Source of the DNA: Charina bottae
Taxonomy: Eukaryota > Chordata > Lepidosauria > Squamata > Charinaidae
Direction: 5' to 3'
Assembly (NCBI GenBank): GCA_023362775.1
Contig: JALMGJ010000003.1
Span: 179,277,725 to 179,341,724, forward strand
DNA length: 64,000 nucleotides
In this document: positions 18,841-31,070 of the stretch, piece after piece
Position numbering within the stretch: the first letter of the stretch is position 1
How the letters are laid out: each line of letters begins with the position of its first letter
Position numbers and translations under genes: made by a program
The notes under the pieces: generated by a model
What the model was told of the DNA's origin: nothing
Seen by the model: the letters and a program-made list of their open reading frames with translations, nothing else
Databases searched by the model: none

Positions 18841-21104
18841 TGATAAACTGAAACCTTTATTTAACATGTTTTAATAAGAAAAATGAAAAAAAAAAGACGA
18901 CTAGATTTACCAGCTTTAGTGGTAAATTGACTTTCAGGCTGCTTTCTCCTTGCTCCTGGCAGCCTCATTTCTTTCTCCACAAGAAGAAGACACAGAGAAA
19001 GGACTTCTTTAAATTATCTCTTAGATTTTGTTAGCACCTACAATGCTCCACTAACCTTATGAATCAATCGTTTCCTCATTATGCTGACACATAAAGTGTA
19101 GGCCACAGCTTGCAGTTTCTTTCCAAATGGAACTATTTAACTACTTCCTTATCATGAACATCTTCCTGTGCAAGTGTAATTTAGAAACCTTTGCCACTGT
19201 AATTTTCGTTGCTTCATTTTCTTTAAAGCTAATCTTTTATGTGACAAACTAAATACTCATTCATCAGCACTATTATCCCTCGAACAACTCCAAATGAACA
19301 GCTATGTTTTAAACACAAAAAGGACAAGAAGGAACAATTAATCTGCATACATATAAAAAAATACAAAAATAATTTTTCAGCACAATTTGTTTGCTGCATC
19401 TTGTGTTTCAGGTCAACAGGCAAGAAAACGCAACTTGAATGTTATTTCAGAGCAAGCAACTTTGAACAGAGTCAACATTTGGGTATTAGTTCCTCATAAG
19501 AGGCAACCCCCCCCCTTCTCATAACAGACAAGAATTTCTAGTTCCTCAACAGTCCTGAGGGTACTGACTTTTTCTTAACCTTGGCCTATTGCTAGGAACT
19601 GGTGATCATGGGACAAGATCAGGAAATGCGGCTAATGTGTACCTGAGAACAGATGGGATAAAGGAAAAAGAGGGAGGAGAGCCATCAAATGAACTAGTGG
19701 GTGGAGGACTTCAAAACCTCATTTAGGAAGGCTAAATCAGTTCTCAGAACATTATATTGGGAAAAGATAAGCTGGAAAAAACACTAGGAGATAAAAGTAA
19801 ACTCTAAAGTCACACTGAATCCATGTATGGGACTTATTTTAGGAACCAACACAACTCAGTTGTATTCCATCAGGCTCTGACTACACATGTCAGGCAGCTG
19901 TTTTTAAGCTGCAGTTCGTTTCATGCATTAATACTAAATCTATCAATAGTAAGGTTCTATTAGTGCCCAAGATCTTAAGATGATAGAAACTAAAATAGAC
20001 CCACACACTGTTCAGAACAGCAGAAAAGACAGATGATGAGTAATATTAAAACAAGTTTGCTTGAGCACTTATCGTTACTTTTTAGCAATCTTTCACAACT
20101 CCATATTTCAGCTAATCTAACCATGTCAAAGCGTTGATTGCTGACCTTATTATTTTCTGTGATTTAAAAAAATTACTCTTATAGATTTTGCTGCCATAGG
20201 GAAACTGAAAACCCAAACACAATGTATGACAGGTTGATGTACACATCGCAGTTTGTTGTGGTGGCGATGGTTAGCCCAGACAGAATCTGTTTTGCCAATT
20301 TCATATGACAAAGGGGTACAAGTAAAAAAAGTTTATTTTCATGAATATTTCTCCCATTTTCTACCACAGTATCAAGCATTAATTGTGTCCCAATAATTTA
20401 CAAAACAATTTTACTGTATAAACCTGATTTTTTAAAAAAATAATAATAATCCAATTTCAACCTTCTTTATGACCAGGTAATTTTTTTTTCTTTTCTTTTT
20501 TGCAAAATTTACTAATCAAGATTTTGGAGTACTTTGGCCCAACTAAGATTTTGCCACAGTGCTACATACATACTATATATGAACTTTTAAATGAACAATG
20601 AATCCCATTCAGTGGATACTATAAGGTAGTATAGGGCAAAACCCTTTCTCCTATTCACAAAATATGACATAATGTTTTCACCATATCACTATTCTAACAT
20701 TATACATTTATGTTGCTGATACATATAAGAGTCTCACAGCAACTTAAATGTAAGCAACACAATAAATGATAAACTAACATCATAATGTAATGTTCCAAAA
20801 GTATAGTAACTGATAACTTTTTCTCTAGTGTACCTCTACCCAGGTATTAGCCAAAACAAACCTGATTAATCAACACACTACAAAACCAGAAAAACCCAAA
20901 TCCTTCTTGTCCCAAATCCAGAGGAACAATAGCATTTTCAAAAAGTTTTAACAGGACTTAACTATGCATCCAAGAAGTGAGTGGCTTTCAGTGTATAAAC
21001 ATATAGCATCTTAGATAACAAATTGAAGCCTGAATCATCCATCTTTATAATAAGATTAAAGGTAATGAGCTATCTATGATAGATTGCCACATGTTTCTAT
21101 TTTT
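18841..21104. other. No feature seen
   Basis: AT-rich sequence without a recognisable gene, repeat family or coding signal. Confidence 0.7.
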
Positions 21105-21152
21105 AATAACATTTATTTTTCAAATCTATATAGCCACCCATCTCACAAAACA
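21105..21152 (-). mobile_element. Short LINE 3'-end relic
   Basis: TTTATTTTTCAAATCTATATAGCCACCCATCTCAC resembles the antisense LINE 3' end at 8308-8350. Confidence 0.5.
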
Positions 21153-21159
21153 AGTAAGA

Positions 21160-21420
21160 AACAACGCTGAGCATCGAAATAAGCTCTAGATCTTTATTGT
21201 TCTTCCTTACACAGAATCTTGCCAAACTAAGCCGCGCTAACCAGTTCTCTGGCGAAAAACCCCAGGTGCTCTAAGGCGGATCCAGCCTGACTTTCTTGGC
21301 CAGACGCCCAAGGTCCTCAACGCTGTGAACTTGTTTCTCTCCCTGGAAAGCACCCCCTCCTCCCTCGCCTGCGATCTCCATAACATCACCTTCTCCCTCA
21401 GAGACACATTCCATCACAAT
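21160..21420 (-). mobile_element. Possible solo LTR or LTR-like insert, antisense
   Basis: A GC-richer island of about 250 bp in AT-rich surroundings. On the minus strand it begins TGTGATGGAATGTGTC and carries an AATAAA signal (GAACAATAAAGATC) about 200 bp later, followed by about 40 bp. This layout resembles U3-R-U5. The 3' boundary CA and a target duplication could not be fixed, and no internal retroelement sequence is adjacent. A different repeat type is possible. Confidence 0.35.
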
Positions 21421-24400
21421 TTATTATTATCAGCATTTATGTGATACATGGCATCTCTCCTATTTTGATTCCATTTATAAACTACAGGCTTTCTTAATCT
21501 AGGAAATGAATAACTATACATCTCACTGACTTCTCGTATGCTTCTAACCTCTCAGACAAGAATCTTTGGATGTAGCCAGGAGATGACCCAAATCCTTTAG
21601 ATATTTGACCTAAAAGGTGGTAAGAAATTTATGTAACCCAGCTCCTAGTAACAAACAAATGAGAAACATATCCTTCTTGCAATCAGTCCCTAATTCTAAT
21701 TGATGCTCTGGAGAGGCTGTTTAGCTTGAACAGCTTCTAGCCATACAGAAGAAATTCTCCTCTGTTATTGACTAGGCCTGCTGCTTTGAACTTAATCATC
21801 AGGTATCTGTGCTCAGCTGCCAACCTAATTACTGGACCTGATTATCTAACTATCCAGGTAACCCTTGTATGAGAGTAAGTTGTTAGTAGTTGCAAAAAAC
21901 TAGTAAATCTTTACTGTCTATTTTCTTGTGTATATTCTAGCCTGTTTTTCCTTTTTCCCCCTTTCTATTTAGTAATCAGATGTGTTTATTCTACAAATAT
22001 AACTGATTCAGCCTGATTTTTTTTAAAAAAAAATTAAGAGTACCATAATGGGACAATGTTATTGATTCCTATTTTGATTTTTCAAATTGTAATATATTCC
22101 CATCCTATTGCACTGATTCAGGTACCCTCAGTAAAAATTTATTCTTCGGTGGCAGTTTACTTGAATATAGTAAGGGTTTTTGTGATTCAGTAGATGATGA
22201 AGAAGAAAAAGATTAAACCAGAAACCAATTTCTTAATCTACCAAGCTTTTCTTTTTAACTTCAGAATTTTCAAAAGAGACGAAGCACAAAACACAGATGA
22301 AGCTACAGAGATGGCATAAGTCACTTGTTTCTTTGTCAGCATGCAAAGCTATTTCTGGTGGACCTGTAGCATATAGGATTTGGATCAGAAAACTCAAATA
22401 AATAAATTAGGACTTCCAGGTGGTCTGAATTGATATTGCAGTAAGCCCCATTTCTGTTGCATAACTGCTGTTATCATATTTCCACTGGATGCATTTGCTT
22501 ATTATAGTTAACCTTTTTCAATTTTACTAATGAACTTCACCGTTATCAAACATAAAACATACTCCTGCTGCCTAGCTTGTCATCCAGGCCTAGGATTTCT
22601 TTAATCTGGTTTTACTATTGTTCTACCACTTGATACATGACATGCATATTATTTCATGGAGATAAATATTATCATTATTTATATTTTCAAGATTACCTCA
22701 TTTCTAATTTAAGATTAAGTTTTAAAGTCAGTTGCAGTATAACATGAAATATCCCTCTCCCTCCACATCCCTCTACCAAAATAAATATTGCTTGGATGAA
22801 TTCACATGAAGTCACATGCAAGACCTATTTTCCTGAGTTCAGGAGTCATTATTCTCTCAAACTGTCAAGGGTTTTTTTTTACTTCAAAAGGAGAATCTGA
22901 AGCAAAGCTCATTGATACTGAGATGTGAAATTAGCTAGTATCTGATATCCAGTAAAGTCACTTAGAAGCTAACTACATATCACAAAATTAGTAAGAAACC
23001 TAAACATGGGTCAAAGAGAATATTAGCTTCCAGAATCATACTGTTGTAGTCACTGATAATATTACCACTTATTCAATAGGCTTGGATCTCATCCTAAAGA
23101 ACTTTGGAATCGTATGGTGAGCACCATTAAGCTACAAATCCACAATGTCCTATTCTTACCTAAGTTAAATAGCATTTAGAAGAAGAGCTAGATTATGAAT
23201 GAGTATATCTCTGTACAGAAAGTACATATATGATGATATGGTGATATAAGTTAGAAATAATAAATAAATAAATATTTGAACTTGATAATGTTTAACCATC
23301 ACATAGAAAAGTATATAAGAATATCCTATAGCAATATCTAGTTGAACACAGGAACACTTTTTCATTATGTTTATGCTATTGTAAAAAATGCCAATAGCAT
23401 TTCAAAGTACACACTAAAAGCAAAATGTAGTAAACCATATTAAAACAAGTGCTTACAACTACACATAAGAAGCATCTACTTCACATAGTACTTTGATCCC
23501 AAATCAATCCAGTTAAGTATCACTGGATTCCATGTATTACCTGGGACAAACTACCTCTAGTCATAAATATTTTTCAAGATCCATGTAAAATGTCCTGGGA
23601 AGTGAATAAAGAAAACTGAAATCTTGTCATTGGATATGGATATATAATTGGAACCCACTTGGAAGTGGATTCCCAAATTTGTATGCTAGTCATGGTGAGA
23701 AACACTGCCAATAAGAGGCTTTGAAATATTTTGTGACCACAGAATATTGCTAAAATAATGTCTCTGATCATATTTTTAAAAGTATTAATATGACATTAAT
23801 TGCCTAAGTACATTAATGGAGTACATATTCAAATCCATTAAATATCAGCATACACAAGATTCAAAATACACAGGATTCAAAACAACAATACACTATATAG
23901 CTACTTTCCATCTCAGATGTACATTCAGTTATTCTGCAAAATATATATCCAATGTGTGGCCTCCTCACTATCTAAGTTCTCCCTAAATAGATGAGTACTG
24001 TGCAGGCCAATGCAAAATCTGGTGATATACCTAATACAGTAATAAAAAATAATAATTGTCATTATTGGGTACACATTTCTCATATCAACTGTCCTCTTAA
24101 CTTCTTGTAATATTCTTATTCCACAATATTTTCAGAACTTACCACAATTTTTCCAGATGATGACCATCATCAGATCATTGTAACATGTCCACAATGCAGT
24201 AGCAGGTAAGTCATAAAAGGATATATAAAAAGAAGGAACACGAAGTTAATAATTGAATAGTAATTATTTTATGCTTCCTATCTTAAATATTAATACTGAT
24301 GTGTTAATATCACTTAATAGCTGGTCCTTCACCAGTTCATAAAAGGTTTTTAAAAATTTCTAAGTTTCATTGAGCTAATAAAAGAAAACCCAAGTACTGA

Positions 24401-24933
24401 TTAGAAAAGGAATTTTAAAAAAAACATCATGGGACTGTGATTCACATGAATAAACTGAATCTACAAATAGAAAATAAAACAAAGCTATAACTGGTTAAAG
24501 TTCAGGCCACACAAAGATACCAAGAAGAAAAAGAGGGGGGGGGATTCTTAATGATGACATGAGGTTGTGAATAATCTGACTTGAGAGAGTCGGACAAGAG
24601 AGAGATAGCAAAAACTAGTGAGTAGATTAATGCCAGGAAAGAGGTTTTTTTAAAAAAAGAACAGGGTTTACTTTGAGAAATATATGTATTCTATTTTAAA
24701 AATAAAGTGCCAAACAACACATCCCTTTCATGATATGTGGCACTGTTCTTGCTTTGGCTTTGAATCTGCAGAAGACATAGACAAACTTGGAATTCACCAG
24801 GTACTTTCAGCTTCAATTGCTATCAATCCCAGCCAGAATGCCAATGTCAGGGGACAGTGTAAATTATAATCCAAAACATCTGAAGAGTTGTCTACCTTTG
24901 ATCTACATTAAGATGTTTTCCTCACAAGAAAGC
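21421..24933. other. No feature seen
   Basis: About 3.5 kb of AT-rich DNA with only short homopolymer runs. No exon, RNA gene or named repeat is recognisable. Confidence 0.65.
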
Positions 24934-25039
24934 ATTAGTGGTAGGCTGACCATATTTCTTTGAGACAAAAACGGGACATTGGGATGGCAAAACGGGACGG
25001 GGTCTTATGTAATATTCCGTATTCATGAAAAAGACAAGA

Positions 25040-25252
25040 GTCCCTGCCCCCGGTCCACGCGATTGGCTCCCGCCTGCAAACCCCGCCCCCGGTCCATGTG
25101 ATTGGCTCCCGCCTCAAACCCCGCCCCCGGTCCACGTGATTGGCTCCCGCCGCAAACCCCGCCCCCGGTCCATGTGATTGGCTCCTGCCTGCAAACCCCA
25201 CCCCCAGTCCTCACGATTGGCTCCCACCTGCAAACCCCACCCCCCGGTCTGT
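25040..25252 (-). repeat. 38-39 bp tandem array with GC-box, CCAAT and E-box motifs
   Basis: Five units starting at about 25052, 25091, 25129, 25167 and 25206. On the minus strand each reads roughly GGGGCGGGGTTTGCGG, then GGGAGCCAATCACGTGG. The unit thus combines a GGGGCGGGG Sp1-type box, a CCAAT box and (in one unit) a CACGTG E-box. A nearly identical unit is tandemly repeated in a different hAT at 54798-54945. Promoter function is inference. Confidence 0.9.
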
Positions 25253-25297
25253 GGAAATGGTCCCTAATCCATTATGGAATTACTGAGGCTGGTATTA

Positions 25298-25573
25298 TTA
25301 ATCTCTTGCAAATGACAACCACAATTTCAAACAGGGATCTTCAAACCATTTTTGCAACATAACAGGGCATTTTTCTTGAGAAAGAAAATAAGAAGTAAGC
25401 CCATCAAACATGCTTAAAATTCTGTCAATTGATGGACCCAAGGACAAAAATCTTGTATTTCCATGCTCTAATAACAATTTAGCGTAATTGTTTCCTGCAA
25501 AGTCACAAAAGTTTTTCAGTTCTTCAACTCTGTGTATATATGGAAGTATTTGTATACTTTCACTGCAAAACAT
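25298..25573 (-). pseudogene. hAT-family transposase fragment
   Basis: A 91-residue minus-strand frame with ELKNFCDFAGNNYAKLLLEH, TRFLSLGPSIDRIL and FDGLTSYFLSQEKCPVML. The series FC-x-F...Y..LL.H..TRFLSL.PSIDRIL....LTSYFLSQEK is characteristic of hAT transposases of the ZBED/GTF2IRD2-related kind, N-terminal to the insertion domain. No further transposase sequence is readable on either side, and no catalytic DDE or dimerisation motif is seen. It is a relic. Confidence 0.75.
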
Positions 25574-26269
25574 TCAATATCAATTGGTAAACAGTTGACA
25601 GCACACTTGATGGCACATAATCAGGTGATTGGATTCCAGTAATAACCAATTCAGTAAACCCAACTACTATAGTAAGATAGCATCTTTTATAAATCAGTTG
25701 GATTCAATGGAAGCAAAAGAAAAAATATTTGTGTTTCATGCTCAGATTGTAGTATAGATTGGCTTAGCATGATACTAATTCATGGTTCATCTCTTAATGT
25801 GTGGTGTGAATCTGACCAACAGTGTCTTATTCAACAAATCATGGCTTAGTATTAATAACTAGGTTGCTAGCTTCTAAAATTATATCCTGCTTAAACACAG
25901 TTTACTGAATAAACCTAAATTTGCTAGATTCACAAAACACCTTAAAAATCAAAAATCAAATCATATTATGGATTAGCACAATGTGTGAATCACACTGTAT
26001 TTCGCATGAAGGCTCCTCATCCTACAAGATATTAAGGCTATGCAGCACTTTAATTCAAAGGGAAAAAAGTGCTTCAAAGCACATAGGATCTGCCTGCAGC
26101 TCCTCAAACCAAATGTGCCTTTTCCTGGGTTTGCACTGCAGCTGCAGAGGATAGTCCCACGATCTTGGAGAAAGAAGGCAATGCCTTAAAAAACTTCAGG
26201 CTGGTGCTTTCTTTTCTTTTATCGCTAATCCAGGTTCTTCGCCCCACCAATCCTAGGTTCACTTCTCAG

Positions 26270-26874
26270 CTCTCTTCAAACTAAATAAGCCAAGTTCCTC
26301 CCTTCAACTCCCCCTCCCTTTCTTACAACCCCTTTTTTTCTGGCCTCTTTTCCTTCCAACCTCTCATCTTCATTTCCCGGTTCCCTCAGGCTTGGTTTTT
26401 TCCTCAATAAACATCCCCCTTGAAGCTTCCCAGTTCCCCATCGGCTGCTCACATTCATCCCCACTGCCGATTCAATCCACCCTCCTTTCTCTTTCCTTCT
26501 CCTGCCTTTGGGATTCATTAATTTACCAGCTCCACTAGAAGGAAATTTGGCTGACTCGCTTTTAAAGAATCACCTTGGGCATCTAATTTTCTCTCGCCTC
26601 TCCCTTCCTTCCAAGTCATACCTACAATCTCCGTAGCAGTCAGGTTCTTTCTCCCTAGTATTTTGGCACACACATTTCCACAGTTGATGGGCATTTTAAA
26701 ACAACCATCCCCACAGCTGGGGAGGATATCCGTTGGAGCGGAGAGCACGCAGGAAGGATGCTGCCATTCAGCTTCAGGACGGGGAAGCCGGCAGTAGCTT
26801 TGGGATCACGTTCGCGCCTGCGCCCCCTTCTCTCTCTTCAGCCTCGCGCCTCAGTCTCGCGGTTCTCCTTCCAG
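26270..26874 (-). promoter_or_regulatory. GC-rich, CpG-bearing segment inside hAT T2; possible former promoter/5' UTR
   Basis: Composition switches from AT-rich to C/T-rich on the plus strand, with a CpG cluster at about 26730-26870 (GTTCGCGCCTGCGCCC, GCCTCGCGCC). It lies on the 5' side of the minus-strand transposase remnant, so it may be the element's own promoter or exon 1, or captured host sequence. Frames here are not recognisable proteins. Confidence 0.4.
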
Positions 26875-27087
26875 TAGGCTGACCATATTTCCTTGAGGGA
26901 AAAAACGTCGCTGGACAAAGTGGGCGCGCGGGGGGGCGCACGCGTGCACACTCATACGCTTAACCGGGGAACTTTCAAAAACGGGACAAAATCGAGAATT
27001 TTACTATAATGACGGGACGCTCCAGAAATGGTGAAATAACGGGACAGTCCCGTTCAAAACGGGACGTATGGTCAGCCTAATTAGTGG

Positions 27088-27827
27088 TGAACTAATGGCT
27101 CATCATTTGGGTCAAAGATAATAACTACAAATAATAATCAATTGCCCCATGTAACATGTATATGTGCTGTTATGTTATTCATAGAGATATTTCGCTGTCT
27201 CTCATTAATATTTTTCTGGGATAGAGGTAAAAAAAATTCTGACAATCAAGTTAAAATATATAATGCAAACAAGATATGGGAAAGAATTTTGATACATAAT
27301 CATGTCACAAAGTTTTTAGGTCAAAAAAGATATCCGACAGCATTGAGATGATTCCAAAAAGCCGGTTGTTGATCACACTTTCTGATATAATTGATCTTGC
27401 AGATTTCCTGTCTGACTTTGGCTAAAGTCTAAACTAAAAGTCTAAAGATTTTGAATCACTATAAAAAAGTAAGATTTAACATATATTCCAAACTAAATCA
27501 TAATCTTGTCACTACTCAGATTTCAGGAAATCTCTAAACCATCACAGAACTAATTCTGGTAGAGATACTGTATCAGCACTTTCCCGCCCCCTTGAATTAT
27601 GTCTAGGGAGGGCAATAATACTTAAAATTTGACACTAAATAGTTCTCAATAACACAAAACAAAATATGTACAAAAGCCAAAAGTTAACAGACACTTAATA
27701 ACAGCACATGAAGGCAGCCATTACAATGTATGTGAAGTGGCTTTCTTTAAATCCTCATAGTACTGTTATATGTTGTGAACCAAGGCAATGCCTTTACATC
27801 AAGAGGTTTAGGTAATACCGTAGACCA
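27088..27827. other. No feature seen
   Basis: AT-rich flank of the hAT element without recognisable content. Confidence 0.65.
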
Positions 27828-27835
27828 GTGTTTCT

Positions 27836-27960
27836 CAACCTTGGCAACTTTAAGTTGTGTGGACTTCAACTCCCAGAATTCCCTAGCCAGCATGGCTGGC
27901 TGGAGAATTCTGGGAGTTGAAATCCATACAGCTTAAAGTTGCTAAGGTTGAGAAACCCTG
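27836..27960. mobile_element. Palindromic hAT MITE (family T3), copy 1
   Basis: A 125-bp near-perfect palindrome: CAGTGTTTCTCAACC...GGTTGAGAAACCCTG with arms containing CAACTTTAAG and ACTCCCAGAATTC. Flanks CCGTAGAC (27828-27835) and CCATAGAC (27961-27968) differ by one transition at a CpG. Relatives at 53813 and 62781. Confidence 0.92.
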
Positions 27961-28055
27961 CCATAGACTATATATGAGTAACTGCAGCTAAGTATCCATA
28001 ATATTGTTCTTTAATTTCTCTGCAAATCTAAACAAATATTTTCAAACAAATATAT

Positions 28056-28775
28056 TTCATTTGTTTGTTTGTTTGTTTGTTTGTTAAATTTATATGACCG
28101 CCCATCTCCCCCAACGGGGGACTCTGGGTGGTTTACAATAAAAACAAGATTGAAATACAATATAAATACAATATACCATAAAAATATAAATATAAAATCC
28201 AATCTGGCGAATTAGGGAGGGTATTATGATATTAACCACTTCCAGGAGGAGCTATTACCTTTTCCCTCCCATGCTAGGCGGCAGAACCAGGTTTTCAGAT
28301 TTTTCCAGAAGGCCGGGAGAGAGGAAATCTGTCTCAACTCTGGGGGTAAGATATTCCAGAGGGCAGGCGCCGCTGCAGAGAAGGCCCGCGTCCTGGCCCC
28401 CGTTAGATGGAGTTCTTTTCTTGATGGGGTCCATAGCAAGCCCTCTCTGCATGATCGGGTGGGGCAGGTCGATGTTATGGGGATAAGACGGTCCATCGGG
28501 TATCCTGGTCCCATGCCATGTAGGGCTTTAAAGGTAATAACCAACACCTTGAATTGGACCCAGAAGCAAACCGGCACCCAGTGCAGCTCGCGGAGCAAAG
28601 GTGTTATGTGGGCTGATCTTGGTGCACCTAAAATTGCTCGTGCAGCTGCATTCTGTACCAGTTGTAGCTTCCGGATATTCTTCAAGGGTAGCCCTATGTA
28701 GAGCGCATTGCAGTAGTCTATATGGGAGATGACAAGGGCATGAGTGACCGTTCGGAGGGCATCACGGTCCTCCGT
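28056..28775 (-). mobile_element. L2/CR1-type LINE, 3' 720 bp, antisense
   Basis: (TTTG)n at 28059-28085, then the reverse of the 3' block (GACCGCCCATCTCCCCC), 3' UTR, and RT C-terminal coding to about 28775. 5'-truncated. More recent than the copies at 4.4 or 13.6 kb, because the frame is still open. Confidence 0.9.
28224..28685 (-). pseudogene. LINE RT C-terminal fragment
   Basis: A 153-residue minus-strand frame without stops: IRKLQLVQNAAARAILGAP, LRELHWVPVCFWVQFKVL, then PALWNILPPELR and a natural stop. It aligns throughout with 2430-2887. Upstream DNA to 28775 still encodes the CNALYIGLP and VIS(H)IDYCN region in a neighbouring frame. It lacks all RT catalytic motifs. Confidence 0.85.
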
Positions 28776-29838
28776 ATGTATTTAAATACATAGAATCTCT
28801 TAGAATATGCATGTAAATTGAGATACTCATCAGATATAGATATATCACAAAGCCAATTAGGCTGTTTAGGGGAGAGGCTGTGGTTCTTTAAGGTAAAGTG
28901 AAACTCTTTCAGAAGGAATCAAAAATAATATTGACCTTCCTGAAGCTTTGTGAGCAATTTTGGACTAAGCTTCACTTCACAAATCACATTAAACTATGGC
29001 TTGTTTCAGCGCAGTTTGTTAAATAAGGCAACATTGGTTGAATGCACATATTGCTCTAACCCAAAACTAATGTTCAAAATGTTGTCAAAGATAATTTAGT
29101 GCACATCCATGGTTGGGACCTTTCCTTCACAATATTTTTAATACAAATTTTAACTTAACGGTTCTTTACCAAACTCCTTAGTTTTTCATTGCACAAGCCA
29201 ATGTGCGAGTTATAAGCGGGAAGGAGGTCACTGGGAAAAGCAACTCTGTTAGTTCCTTTCCTTCCCAATCACAAAAAGTATTTGCGCTTACCTTTCTGAA
29301 ATGTATCAAGTTTCTTATTCACAAGTAGTTATCTAAAATGTCTTCTGTTTTCATATATGGAAGAACCGGGGGGGGGGGGCAATAGAGGTTAGATGTTTTT
29401 CCTTACTCCCTTTTCACAAGAACCCTGTAATTATTTCTCTGAAGTTTGGCATAGACTGAGTAACAGAGCCTATAATTATTGCCAAATTCTTTTCAAAAAT
29501 GTATATGCATTTTCTTGAGGAAAAAAATACAGAACCTCAGCTATTTGGTTTAAAGCTGACAGGTTTCATCCACTCAGGAAAGACTTTTGTACATCTAAAT
29601 GCATGCCTGCAATTTAAATCCTTATTTTAAATGCATTTGTATTGCACAATGTTGCATTTGCAATATTTGGAAAAGTGTGAAATCTATGGATAGTCAAATT
29701 CCAAACAACACATTAGCTCAAAAGGTCCAGATGACTGATATAGGGATTTTCAAGCATCACATTCCTCATGAATCCTGGAGACTATTACTGTATTAATCAA
29801 ATGCTAAGGTCACAATTTGACTGGACATCTTAGTAGAG
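28776..29838. other. No feature seen
   Basis: AT-rich, with a G10 run at 29369-29378. No recognisable element. Confidence 0.65.
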
Positions 29839-30030
29839 AGCCAGTTTGGTGTACTGGTGAAGGTGCTGGAGTAGAAACCAGGAGACTGTAGTCCTGAAAG
29901 CCAACTGGGAGACTCTGAGCCAGGGGCTCTCTCTCAGCCCAACCCATCTCACAGGGTTGTTGTTGGAAAAATAGGAGGTAGGAACATTATGTACTCCACC
30001 TTGAGTTGCACAAAATAAAAGCAGGAATAT
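29839..30030 (+). mobile_element. MIR/CORE-like tRNA-derived SINE
   Basis: GAGAGCCAGTTTGGTGTACTGGTGAAGG head, then the CORE-like middle CTCTCTCTCAGCCCAACCCATCTCACAGGGTTGTTG, and a 3' part ending near ATTATTT. Same family as copies at 30.4, 37.1, 41.2, 46.3, 52.4 and 61.0 kb. Confidence 0.8.
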
Positions 30031-30397
30031 TATTTAAAAATAATACTATATAATAATAATAAAACAGATGGAAAACTATGCTGCACTAATAGGGTTGTTT
30101 AAACAAAAGACTGAAGAACAAAACTGTTTTTCATTTAACAGTTCTTATCATATATTCTAAATATAAATCCAAAGAGAATCAAACTATGCTTCTACTTTAC
30201 ATCCCCCAAAATAGCTGTCAAAACAAGAGATTAAATGGATTAGTTTGCTATTGTCGTCACTCTGATTACTATACTTTGAAAAATATTCTCTAGGAGCTCT
30301 TGAATACAATACTCCCTTTACTAAGTTTAAATGCGACACTTACTTAGTAATATAAGGAACTATATTACTATTTCCTTCTAAACCCTACTACCCAGGT
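30031..30397. other. No feature seen
   Basis: AT-rich spacer between two SINEs; short (ATA)n run near 30050. Confidence 0.65.
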
Positions 30398-31070
30398 ATG
30401 GTGTAGGGGTTAAGGCAGGGGCTTTCCAAACTGTGTGCCGCGACACAATACTGTGTCGCCTGGGGGCCCCAAGTGTGTCGCGTGACAACCCGGAAGTGCT
30501 GATGAAAATGCCCTCAGTTCCGGCGGGGAGGCGAAAATCGTGTGTGCACACTGCTGGGCTGCTTCCCTGCTGCACAGCTGATCGGCACGGGGGGGCGGGG
30601 TGGAAATTCTCCACGCCGATCAGCTGTGCGGCGGGAAGTGGCCCAGCAGCGAGTGCGCGCAGCAAGGCTTTTCGCCTCCATGCCGGAACCGAGGGCATTT
30701 TCGGGGTCCCCGGACTCTGCCTTTTCGAAGGGGCAGCGGCGGCGGGCCATCAGTGCTTCCGGGTTCCAGGATGCCACTGCTGCCACGGCGACAACCCGAA
30801 ACCGCCGCCATTGGTGCTTCCGGGTTTTTGCGCGCCAGCCGTTGGTGTGTCGCCAACAGCAAAAGTTTGGAAAGCCCTGGGTTAAGGTGTTGGACTAGGT
30901 CTGGGGAGATTCTAGTTCAAGTCCTTCAGCCGTAGAAACTCGCCGAACCATTCTATACCATGAATTCTCTCTCAGGCCAAGCTAGCTCAGAGGCGTGCTA
31001 TTGTGGGGATAAAATTAATGGAGGCCAAATAAGAAAAGCAGTGGGATATAAATCTAACAAAGAAGAAGAA
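30398..31070 (+). mobile_element. MIR/CORE-like SINE split by a hAT element
   Basis: SINE head GGTATGGTGTAGGGGTTAAGG (ending 30415), interrupted by 30416-30879, resumes GGTTAAGGTGTTGGACTAGG at 30880. The middle (TCTCTCAGGCCAAGCTAGCTCAG) and 3' end GGGATATAAATCTAACAAA follow, ending in an (AAG)n run at 31056-31070. Confidence 0.82.
30416..30879 (+). mobile_element. Nonautonomous hAT, family T1, inside a SINE head
   Basis: A 464-bp element: CAGGGGCTTTCCAAACTGTG at the left and CAAAAGTTTGGAAAGCCCTG at the right. Perfect 8-bp duplications GGTTAAGG (30408-30415 and 30880-30887). The interior is GC-rich (about 30480-30840), rich in CpG and in GCTTCCGGG-type repeats. It has no transposase and no tandem 56-bp array, unlike the copies at 10.5-13.5 kb. 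Frames on both strands are compositional. Confidence 0.92.

Larger units (their letters stand above)
24942..27079 (-). mobile_element. hAT transposon (family T2), 2.1 kb, degenerate
   Basis: Ends TAGGCTGACCATA and TATGGTCAGCCTA, flanked by 8-bp duplications ATTAGTGG (24934-24941, 27080-27087). The interior holds a GC-box/CCAAT tandem array (25040-25252), a minus-strand hAT transposase remnant (25298-25573), an AT-rich middle, and a CpG-bearing pyrimidine-rich segment (about 26270-26874). A second internal copy of the terminal sequence (TAGGCTGACCATATTTCC) sits at 26875, so the right 205 bp have the form of a short element sharing the same right end. With the transposase on the minus strand, the right side is its 5' side. 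Confidence 0.85.

Noticed and set aside
24684..24869. Possible exon (61 codons)
   Set aside because: Nothing beyond frame length; splice signals and homology not evident.
25040..25252. CRISPR-like regularly spaced repeat
   Set aside because: No unique spacers: the whole 38-39 bp unit is repeated, and the context is vertebrate DNA inside a hAT element.
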